Source: Desulfobacteraceae bacterium
GTDB taxonomy: Bacteria; Desulfobacterota; Desulfobacteria; Desulfobacterales; Desulfosalsimonadaceae
Assembly: GCA_021162325.1 (NCBI GenBank)
Contig: JAGGYV010000308.1
Coordinates: forward strand, 1-12,233
Direction of reading: 5' to 3'
Length of the DNA: 12,233 nucleotides
The notes below the pieces were generated by a model. The model was not told the origin of the DNA, ran no database searches, and saw only the letters and a list, made by a program, of their open reading frames with translations. Positions within the stretch are counted from its first letter, which is position 1. Every line of letters begins with the position of its first letter. Below are positions 6,077 through 12,233 of this stretch, piece after piece. A program made the position numbers and the translations under genes.

Positions 6077-6823
6077 ATGGATTTTAGTATATTGACGATT
6101 TTTCCGGATATTTTTAACTCCTTTCTGTCACACGGGATTATCCGGCGGGCGATTGAAAGCAACATTATTTCCGTCAACCCGATGGATATCAGGGACTTTG
6201 CTTCAGGAAAACACCGGATAACAGATGATCGTCCCTATGGCGGCGGTGCCGGTATGGTGATGAAGCCGGAGCCTTTGGCCGGGGCGATTTCGGAAGCTAA
6301 AAGTAAAACACCCGGTGCCAGGATAATTTTGCTGTCACCTCAGGGAAGGCCGTTTAAGCAGTCGGTTGCCAGCGAGTTATCAATGCTTGACGGTCTTATT
6401 TTTATTTGCGGTCGTTATGAAGGGGTTGATGAACGGATTTATGAACTCATCGATGAAGAAATTTCGATTGGTGATTATGTATTAACCGGCGGAGAACCGG
6501 CGGCTCTGATTATTATTGATGCGGTGACCCGTTTACTCCCCGGCGCGTTGGGAGGAGAGGATTCAGCGGAGAAAGAGTCTTTTACGGATTATCTGCTGGA
6601 GCATGCCCATTACACACGTCCGCCGGTGTTTGAGGGGGAAGCGGTTCCGGATATTCTTTTGTCGGGAAATCATGGGGCCATTGCAGACTGGCGCCTGGAA
6701 TCTTCACTTATCAGAACGCTGCTGAAACGTCCGGATCTGCTGGACAGCAAAAATCTGGGCAACCGGGAAAAAGAAGTATTACAACGATGGTGCGAATATA
6801 TTGAACAACTTATTACGTCCTAA
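6077..6823 (+). CDS. trmD: tRNA (guanine37-N1)-methyltransferase TrmD
   Basis: SAM-dependent SPOUT enzyme that makes m1G37 next to the anticodon and prevents +1 frameshifting. The 248 residues include PYGGGAGMVMKPEP (53-66), GRYEGVDERI (112-121) and the trefoil-knot segment GDYVLTGGEPAAL. Asp171 in SFTDYLLEHAHYTRP corresponds to the catalytic Asp of the family's SFxDGLL...HYTRP motif. Length is normal. Translation is probably coupled to rimM upstream, and the end overlaps the next gene by 23 nt. Confidence 0.97.
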   Translation: MDFSILTIFPDIFNSFLSHGIIRRAIESNIISVNPMDIRDFASGKHRITDDRPYGGGAGMVMKPEPLAGAISEAKSKTPGARIILLSPQGRPFKQSVASELSMLDGLIFICGRYEGVDERIYELIDEEISIGDYVLTGGEPAALIIIDAVTRLLPGALGGEDSAEKESFTDYLLEHAHYTRPPVFEGEAVPDILLSGNHGAIADWRLESSLIRTLLKRPDLLDSKNLGNREKEVLQRWCEYIEQLITS

Positions 6824-7379
6824 GCTGTCTGTTGCGTTGCTGCATCATCCGGTAAAAAATAAAAATGGTGAGATCATCACGTCTTCGGTAACGAACCTTG
6901 ATCTGCATGATATTGCCAGAATAGCAAAAACATATGGCGTTGAATCTTTTTATGTGGTAACACCGCTGGAAGATCAAAAAGCGTTGGTTGAAAAAATTGT
7001 TTCACACTGGATTGACGGCTGGGGCGGAACCTATAACCCGAAGCGGAAAGAGGCCTTGGCTCTGGTAAAGGTCAAAGATTCCCTGGTTCAGGTTGTGGAT
7101 GAAATCAAGGCTGATACTGGAATGGATGTCCGTGTTGTTGTGACATGTGCCACGGAAAAACAGCAGGCATTGCGGTTTGAAGATTTTCGGACCCGGTTGA
7201 AAGACCCGGCGCACGCGTATCTTCTTGCTTTTGGCACCGCATGGGGGTTGACGGATGAATTTATAGAATCATCGGATTTTGTTCTTGAACCCATAAAAGG
7301 TAAAACAAAATACAACCATTTGCCGGTTCGGTCGGCGGTTGCAATTATTTTGGATAGGTTGTTGGGAATATTCGATTGA
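6801..7379 (+). CDS. SPOUT-type SAM-dependent RNA methyltransferase (PF09936-like)
   Basis: 192 residues. It resembles the small SPOUT methyltransferases found between trmD and rplS in many Desulfobacterota and Aquificae; the RNA target of this family is not established. The C-terminal third looks like the knotted SAM site: LLAFGTAWGLTDEFI, then a stretch ending KYNHLPVRSAVAIILDRLL. The N-terminus (LSVALLHHPVKNKNGEIITSSVTNLDLHDIAR) is also typical. The best start is a TTG at 6801 that overlaps trmD by 23 nt; no ATG or GTG is well placed, and a TTG at 6837 would cut into conserved sequence. There is no clear Shine-Dalgarno, so translation is probably coupled to trmD. Confidence 0.85.
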   Translation: MNNLLRPKLSVALLHHPVKNKNGEIITSSVTNLDLHDIARIAKTYGVESFYVVTPLEDQKALVEKIVSHWIDGWGGTYNPKRKEALALVKVKDSLVQVVDEIKADTGMDVRVVVTCATEKQQALRFEDFRTRLKDPAHAYLLAFGTAWGLTDEFIESSDFVLEPIKGKTKYNHLPVRSAVAIILDRLLGIFD

Positions 7380-7447
7380 GATTCACCGAGACCATTAGGA
7401 CGTATTTATTACTGCGTTTTAAAATAAAATAAATTTAGAGGATTGTC

Positions 7448-7801
7448 ATGGAAAAGATTAAACAGATAGAAAGAGAACAGTTACGGCTTGATCATCCGGA
7501 TTTCTTTCCCGGAGATACAGTTAAAGTGCATGTAAGAATCAGAGAAGGTGAAAAAGAGCGTATCCAGATATTCCAGGGCGTTGTTATCAGTAAACGAAAA
7601 GGCACCACCAATGCATCCTTTATCGTTCGTAAAGTTTCTTACGGTATCGGTGTAGAGCGTGTATTTCCGTTACATTCACCCAGTATTTCCAAAATTGAGG
7701 TGGTGACTCATGGTCGTGTCCGACGGTCTAAAATCTATTATCTGCGAAATCTGAGAGGAAAAGCAGCCAGGATTAAAGAACGCCGCCGGGATCAGAGATA
7801 A
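7448..7801 (+). CDS. rplS: 50S ribosomal protein L19
   Basis: Large-subunit protein at the 30S-50S interface. The 117 residues contain FFPGDTVKVHVRIREGEKER, IQIFQGVVISKRKG, FIVRKVSYGIGVERVFPLHSP and a basic tail (LRNLRGKAARIKERR), all diagnostic. The start is supported by AGAGG about 7 nt upstream. A 68-nt AT-rich gap separates it from the SPOUT gene. It is the last gene before the terminator at 7854-7899. Confidence 0.98.
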   Translation: MEKIKQIEREQLRLDHPDFFPGDTVKVHVRIREGEKERIQIFQGVVISKRKGTTNASFIVRKVSYGIGVERVFPLHSPSISKIEVVTHGRVRRSKIYYLRNLRGKAARIKERRRDQR

Positions 7802-7853
7802 GCAGTAATTGTAATCCGAATCTGTTTTTTTACGAGTATTGAATTGAATCGAT

Positions 7854-7899
7854 CAGGTGGAACTGAATGTTTAAATAGTTCGTTCCGCCTGTTTTTTTT
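7854..7899 (+). terminator. Rho-independent terminator after rplS
   Basis: CAGGTGGAAC (7854-7863) pairs with GTTCCGCCTG (7882-7891), giving ten pairs with one G-U, followed directly by eight T residues. It lies 53 nt after the rplS stop and probably ends the ffh-rplS transcript. Confidence 0.85.
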
Positions 7900-7967
7900 C
7901 TGTTTAATCTTGTTTTGGTTATTCCCCTGATTTTTTAGTTGGACGATTTCATACGCAAGATGCTAAC

Positions 7968-8579
7968 ATGACAGATGATGTGTGGGCGTTTGAAAAAGAG
8001 GCGCGATTAAACGGTTTTGAGGCCGTGGCCGGTATTGATGAGGCCGGGCGAGGACCATTGGCCGGTCCGGTTGTTTCAGCTGCCGTGATTCTACCGAATC
8101 CATTGCCGGTTAGCGGGATTCAGGATTCCAAAAAAATCAGCCCGAAAAAAAGAGAAAAATTATTCGATGAAATCCAACGGCATGCGATTGCCGTGGGTGT
8201 CGGTATCGTTGAGCCGGTTGATATCGATCGGATCAATATTCTGCAGGCTTCGTTATTGTCAATGGTCATAGCCGTTCAAAAGTTGCATCCGGTACCTGAT
8301 TTTTTGCTGATTGACGGTATATTCCCCATTTCTTTTGATCTTCCCCAGAAAGCCATTCCCAAAGGCGACGCTTTAAGCATATCCATTGGTGCGGCATCGA
8401 TTGTTGCCAAAGTCACCCGTGACAGAATAATGGAAAACTATTCGAAAGAATATCCGGAATACGATTTTTCAAAGCATAAGGGATATCCGACCAAAGCACA
8501 CAAGGCAGCCATCCTTCAACATGGGGTTTCCCCGATTCACCGAAAAAGTTTTAGAGGCGTTAAGGAGTATTGCCTGTAA
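7968..8579 (+). CDS. rnhB: ribonuclease HII
   Basis: Cleaves RNA in RNA-DNA hybrids and single ribonucleotides misincorporated in DNA. The 203 residues carry the metal-binding set of the family: Asp24 and Glu25 in GIDEAGRGPLAGP, Asp116 in LLIDGIFP, and Asp134 in KGDAL. SIGAASIVAKVTRDR follows. Length is normal. The gene begins 166 nt after rplS, beyond the terminator, so it needs its own promoter, which I could not identify with confidence. No strong ribosome site precedes the ATG. Confidence 0.97.
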   Translation: MTDDVWAFEKEARLNGFEAVAGIDEAGRGPLAGPVVSAAVILPNPLPVSGIQDSKKISPKKREKLFDEIQRHAIAVGVGIVEPVDIDRINILQASLLSMVIAVQKLHPVPDFLLIDGIFPISFDLPQKAIPKGDALSISIGAASIVAKVTRDRIMENYSKEYPEYDFSKHKGYPTKAHKAAILQHGVSPIHRKSFRGVKEYCL

Positions 8580-8640
8580 CGGTGAACCCGTGAAAAGATC
8601 GGGACAAGATTGAACCTAACCCGGACAAACCGGAAAAGTT

Positions 8641-8770
8641 AAAAGTGAACTAAAGTTATGGTTAATGCCTTCGGCATTTTCAATTTTTATGTTAAAAATG
8701 ATCGCGCGTTTTGCGCAGTCCTCAACTTTAGGCACTTTAGATCACTTTAGATCACTTTAGTCACTTCACT
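8641..8770. repeat. repeat region with inverted arms and a 10-bp tandem
   Basis: AGTGAACTAAAGTT (8644-8657) is inverted, with a slight mismatch, by AACTTTAGGCACT (8724-8736). This is followed by three tandem copies of CACTTTAGAT (from 8733, the last one imperfect). Between the arms are two small hairpins, AATGCC TTC GGCATT (8664-8678) and GCGC GTTTT GCGC (8704-8716). The first is followed by T-rich sequence and might weakly terminate rnhB transcription. The layout suggests another short dispersed element, but no second copy is in the window. Confidence 0.5.
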
Positions 8771-8849
8771 CTTTTTGAGTTTTTAAAAAAGTTTGCCCAA
8801 AAAACACAAAAATCAGAGATAAGAAGCTACACTCATTATAGAATAACGA

Positions 8850-9221
8850 ATGCTTAACTTAAGACAAAAATTTGGAAAATTCGGTGAAGACCTGGCGGCC
8901 CGTTATCTGAAAAAAATGGGGTATAAGGTGCTTTGCAGGAATTACCGGACCCGGTTCGGTGAAATTGATATCATTGCAAAAGATGCGGATACCATTGTTT
9001 TTGTAGAAGTGAAGTCCCGGCGGACTTTAACATTCGGACATCCCAAATATTCAATCACTCATAAGAAGCAGGAACGAATTTCAAAAACCGCCCTGTATTA
9101 CCTTAAAGAAAATGGTAAGAGTAATTGCAGGGCCCGCTTCGACGTGGTAACCGTTAACTCAGCCGATAAGAAATCCGACGTCGAGATTATCAAAAATGCC
9201 TTTGAACTCGCCTATAAATGA
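8850..9221 (+). CDS. yraN: YraN-family (UPF0102) endonuclease-like protein
   Basis: 123 residues of the UPF0102 family, a small PD-(D/E)xK nuclease-fold protein whose role is not settled. Visible motifs are an N-terminal helix with GEDLAARYLKKMGY, GEIDIIAKD (Asp40) and VFVEVKSR (Glu53, Lys55), which together make the expected metal site. Length is normal. It sits, as in many genomes, between rnhB and rsmI. The upstream 270 nt hold repeat-type DNA, and no clear ribosome site precedes the ATG at 8850. The 3' end overlaps rsmI by 26 nt. Confidence 0.93.
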   Translation: MLNLRQKFGKFGEDLAARYLKKMGYKVLCRNYRTRFGEIDIIAKDADTIVFVEVKSRRTLTFGHPKYSITHKKQERISKTALYYLKENGKSNCRARFDVVTVNSADKKSDVEIIKNAFELAYK

Positions 9222-10119
9222 TCCGTTGCAGCAATTTGTGACTGGGACACTCTATGTTGTCGCCACGCCGATCGGTAATCTGAATGATATCACATTCAGG
9301 GCCCTTGAAACATTTGAAAAAGTCGAACTCATTGCCGCTGAAGATACCCGCCATACCAAAAAACTTCTGGCGCATTTTAATATTAAATCCAGATTAATTT
9401 CCTATCATGAGCATAATGAAGAACAGAGTACGAAAGGTATTTTAGATAAGCTCAAATCCGGCGCATCCGTTGCCCTGGTTTCAAGCGCCGGCACGCCAAC
9501 CGTATCTGACCCCGGGTATCGTCTGATCAATACTGCGATAAAGGAAAAGATAAAGGTTGTACCGATTCCCGGGGTTTCAGCCGCCATTACCGCCCTTTCC
9601 GTTTCCGGCCTGCCATCTGACCGGTTCAGTTTTATCGGGTTCTTACCGCCCAAATCCAAAAAACGACGTGAGCAGCTGGAAGCGCTGATTGATTTTGCAT
9701 CCACTCTGATTTTTTATGAATCCCCCCGGCGAATAATTGCAGTGGTGGAAGAAATGATGGAAATTATGGGGGACCGGTATGCAGTTTTATCACGGGAAAT
9801 GACCAAGACCTATGAAGAATTTTTAAGGGGGAACTTTTCAGAACTGCTTGCTGAACTGAAAACCCGTCAGACAATAAAGGGTGAAATAACGCTGCTGGTT
9901 TCAGGTGATAAAATCGAAAAACCGTTTTGTTTTGAAGATATCCGGCCTCAGGTTGAAGTAGAACTTAAAAAGGGGGAAACCGGTGTTTTACAACTATCCA
10001 AAAAATTATCGATATCCTGCGGGGTGTCCAAAAATATGCTGTATGATAAAATTATAGAATTAAAATCCACGATTGAACAAGTATCAGACGGGGAAAAAGG
10101 AGATAATAAAAATGGATAG
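9196..10119 (+). CDS. rsmI: 16S rRNA (cytidine1402-2'-O)-methyltransferase RsmI
   Basis: SAM-dependent tetrapyrrole-methylase-fold enzyme that 2'-O-methylates C1402 in the ribosomal P site. The 307 residues show GTLYVVATPIGNLNDITFRAL (17-37), AAEDTRHTKKLL, SSAGTPTVSDPGYRL (96-110), GLPSDRFSFIGFLPPKSK and LIFYESPRR, then a C-terminal helical domain. The usual SDAGTP reads SSAGTP here (Ser97). The ATG at 9196 overlaps yraN by 26 nt; a later TTG (9226) or GTG (9238) would still keep the catalytic domain. The end overlaps the next gene by 8 nt, which points to coupled translation. Confidence 0.95.
   Translation: MPLNSPINDPLQQFVTGTLYVVATPIGNLNDITFRALETFEKVELIAAEDTRHTKKLLAHFNIKSRLISYHEHNEEQSTKGILDKLKSGASVALVSSAGTPTVSDPGYRLINTAIKEKIKVVPIPGVSAAITALSVSGLPSDRFSFIGFLPPKSKKRREQLEALIDFASTLIFYESPRRIIAVVEEMMEIMGDRYAVLSREMTKTYEEFLRGNFSELLAELKTRQTIKGEITLLVSGDKIEKPFCFEDIRPQVEVELKKGETGVLQLSKKLSISCGVSKNMLYDKIIELKSTIEQVSDGEKGDNKNG
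10097..10102 (+). promoter_or_regulatory. ribosome-binding site of the acyl-CoA synthetase
   Basis: AAGGAG within the end of rsmI, 9 nt before the ATG at 10112. It supports this start over an in-frame TTG at 10073. Confidence 0.75.
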
Positions 10120-12226
10120 ACTGGATGCAATTTTTTCACCGGAATCTGTGGCTGTTGTGGGCGCATCTTCAACACCCGGAAAAGTTGGACATGATATTTT
10201 TGAAAATATTCTTAAAGGCGGGTTTCAGGGGACCCTTTATCCGGTTAATCCCAAGGCACGTTCTGTTTTAAGTGTTCGTTGTTATAAATCAATGATGGAT
10301 ATCCCGGATCCGGTGGACCTTGCCATGATCATTCTCCCGCCGCGAATCGCGTTGAAAACGGTTGATGACTGCATCAAAAAAGGGGTCAAGGGCATTGTGA
10401 TTGTGTCGGCGGGTTTCAAGGAAGTCGGGGGTGAAGGGGCTAAAATTGAGGATGAAATTGCCAACAAATGCCGGGATGCCGGGATAAGGCTGATCGGGCC
10501 CAATTGTCTGGGGGTGATTAATCCTAGTGAAAATGTCAGACTTAATGCCAGTTTTTCAGCCAGGATGCCCCATAAAGGCAATATCTCGTTTATCTCCCAG
10601 AGCGGTGCTTTGTGTACAGCAGTACTCGATTTTGCCGCTGACCGGGGATTTGGCTTCTCCAAATTTGTGTCCATCGGGAATAAGGCGGATGTGGATGAAC
10701 TGGATTTGTTGCGCTATTATCATAAGGATCCGGAAACCAATGTTATTATGATATACATGGAAGAACTCCGGTTTAGGCCCACCTTTATTGAAGAAGTAAA
10801 GGAAATTACATCCGGTGACCGGCCCACACCGGTTCTGGTGATTAAATCCGGAAAAACCGCTGCCGGTGCAGCAGCAGCAGCCTCTCATACCGGTTCCCTG
10901 GCCGGGTCCGAGGCCGTTTATAACGCGATATTTGATCAGTCCGGCATTCTGCGTGTGGACACGGTGGACGATCTGTTTGATTATGCGGTGGCTTTTTCCG
11001 CGCGAAAAATACCGGCCGGCAACCGGGTGGCCATTATTACCAATGCCGGCGGCCCCGGGATTATTGCCACGGATATGACGGAAATGTCCGGTTTGCAGCT
11101 GGCAAAGTTCAGTGCGGACACGGACTGGAATCTTCATCAGTTTTTGCCGCCCACAGCAAATTTCAACAATCCGATTGACGTGATCGGGGATGCCACGCGG
11201 GAACGGTATCAAAACGCTTTAGAAACAGTCATACAGGATGAAAATGTTGACTGTGTGCTCATGATATTGACGCCGCAGTCCATGACCGATGCCATCGGAA
11301 CGGCAGAGGCGATTGTGGATACATATAATAATTCCACAAAGCCGATTGTCTGCAGTTTTATGGGGGTGGTGGATGTGTCTGCCGGAGTTAAATATCTGCA
11401 GGAAAATCAAGTGCCGGTGTACCGGTTCCCCGAGGATGCGGCAAGGGCCATGGGAAAGCTTTATGATGCTACCCAGTGGCTGGGACGGCAGATACTTCCG
11501 GAATATGACTTGACGTTTGACACAAAGCGGGCGACCGCGATTGTGGATCTTTGCCTGGCTGAAGGAAAGACCGTATTGGGAGAAGATGACGGGAAGGAAT
11601 TGCTTGCCTGTTACGGGTTTGATATTCCGGCAATGAAAATAGCGGATTCTGCGTTTGTGGCGGGTGATATCGCAGAAGAAATCGGGTTGCCCGTAGTCAT
11701 GAAGATTGTTTCTCCGCAAATTCTTCATAAATCAGATGCCGGCGGTGTTCAGGTTGGTTTAAAAACCCGTGAAGACGTTGAAACGGCTTTTACTGAAATA
11801 ATGGCATCATCTAAAAATTATAATCCGGATGCCGAGATTAAAGGGGTTCTGGTCCAGAAAATGGTGCCGCCCGGCCAGGAAGTTATCCTGGGGGTCACCA
11901 AATATCCGGGATTCGGGCATTTACTGATGTTTGGCCTTGGCGGAATTTATGTTGAATTGTTTAAAAATGTAACCTTTCGTCTGGCCCCGATCGGGCGAAA
12001 TAATGCGCGGCGAATGGTCAGAAGCATTAAGGGCTTTGAAATCCTTGATGGTTTTCGGGGAAAACCCAAGGCAGATGTTGAAACGCTGGAAAAATTGATC
12101 ATAGGACTGTCCGCCATGGTGACGAATCATCCGCAGATCAAGGAAATGGATATCAACCCGCTGTTTGTCCATGAACAGGGGCAGGGCGCGACCGTCGCAG
12201 ACATTATTATTACTTTTGATGACTAA
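10112..12226 (+). CDS. acetate/acyl-CoA ligase (ADP-forming), fused alpha-beta subunits
   Basis: Converts an acyl-CoA, typically acetyl-CoA, plus ADP and phosphate to the free acid, CoA and ATP (reversible), giving substrate-level phosphorylation. The 704 residues hold the CoA-binding Rossmann domain (VAVVGASSTPGKVG, from residue 13), the ligase domains with IGPNCLGVINP and FISQSGAL, then ASHTGSLAG with His259. An ATP-grasp domain from about residue 490 contains KIVSPQILHKSDAGGV with His539. These two histidines match the phosphohistidine relay of archaeal ACD enzymes. Archaeal enzymes are often split into two subunits; here alpha and beta are fused in that order. The start at 10112 has AAGGAG upstream and overlaps rsmI by 8 nt. 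Acyl specificity cannot be read from the sequence. The gene ends 7 nt before the window edge. Confidence 0.93.
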   Translation: MDRLDAIFSPESVAVVGASSTPGKVGHDIFENILKGGFQGTLYPVNPKARSVLSVRCYKSMMDIPDPVDLAMIILPPRIALKTVDDCIKKGVKGIVIVSAGFKEVGGEGAKIEDEIANKCRDAGIRLIGPNCLGVINPSENVRLNASFSARMPHKGNISFISQSGALCTAVLDFAADRGFGFSKFVSIGNKADVDELDLLRYYHKDPETNVIMIYMEELRFRPTFIEEVKEITSGDRPTPVLVIKSGKTAAGAAAAASHTGSLAGSEAVYNAIFDQSGILRVDTVDDLFDYAVAFSARKIPAGNRVAIITNAGGPGIIATDMTEMSGLQLAKFSADTDWNLHQFLPPTANFNNPIDVIGDATRERYQNALETVIQDENVDCVLMILTPQSMTDAIGTAEAIVDTYNNSTKPIVCSFMGVVDVSAGVKYLQENQVPVYRFPEDAARAMGKLYDATQWLGRQILPEYDLTFDTKRATAIVDLCLAEGKTVLGEDDGKELLACYGFDIPAMKIADSAFVAGDIAEEIGLPVVMKIVSPQILHKSDAGGVQVGLKTREDVETAFTEIMASSKNYNPDAEIKGVLVQKMVPPGQEVILGVTKYPGFGHLLMFGLGGIYVELFKNVTFRLAPIGRNNARRMVRSIKGFEILDGFRGKPKADVETLEKLIIGLSAMVTNHPQIKEMDINPLFVHEQGQGATVADIIITFDD

Positions 12227-12233
12227 TTAACAC

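Noticed and set aside
8733..8762. CACTTTAGAT tandem as a CRISPR or regulatory iteron array
   Set aside because: There are only three 10-bp units without spacers and no cas genes, and it lies next to the inverted arms of a repeat.
10556..11212. Long antisense reading frame (218 codons) opposite the acyl-CoA synthetase
   Set aside because: It is antisense to a well-supported gene, and its His/Arg/Gly-rich composition is typical of a shadow frame. The same applies to the antisense frame at 11219-11728.

Overview
The window looks like chromosomal DNA from a Gram-negative, probably anaerobic bacterium of the Desulfobacterota (former Deltaproteobacteria, perhaps Desulfobacterales). This is an inference. 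It rests on the gene order ffh - rpsP - khpA - rimM - trmD - SPOUT methyltransferase - rplS - rnhB - yraN - rsmI, on a fused ADP-forming acyl-CoA synthetase, and on the density of short palindromic repeats. I see no rRNA, tRNA, CRISPR array, prophage, transposase or defence gene.

Layout. Positions 1-430 (minus) hold the N-terminal 143 codons of endonuclease III; the gene runs off the left edge. A PP-loop tRNA-thiolase-like protein with three spaced cysteines and an NFACT-R-like tail follows at 468-1463 (plus). Positions 1464-2073 carry no gene. They hold a stack of mobile repeats: an older ~150-bp-class element, a 124-bp element inserted into it with a 10-bp target duplication, and three families of REP-like hairpins, mostly in head-to-head pairs. 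rlmN (minus) ends inside one of these REPs. A promoter between rlmN and ffh starts the main rightward operon.

The operon from ffh to rplS (3332-7801) is dedicated to ribosome and membrane-targeting functions: SRP GTPase, ribosomal proteins S16 and L19, an RNA-binding KH protein, a 16S maturation factor, the tRNA m1G37 methyltransferase and a second SPOUT methyltransferase. A good intrinsic terminator follows rplS at 7854-7899. RNase HII comes next, then the YraN-family protein, RsmI and the ADP-forming acyl-CoA synthetase. The last three are packed tightly, with overlaps of 26 and 8 nt.

The coding content is mostly conserved housekeeping. The unusual material lies between the genes. At least four gaps (thiolase/rlmN, rpsP/khpA, khpA/rimM, rnhB/yraN) carry small palindromic, non-autonomous elements. 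They have left the operon order intact but moved the apparent starts of khpA and rimM and, in rlmN, provide the stop codon. No matching transposase lies in the window, so the mobilising enzymes would have to be elsewhere in the genome.
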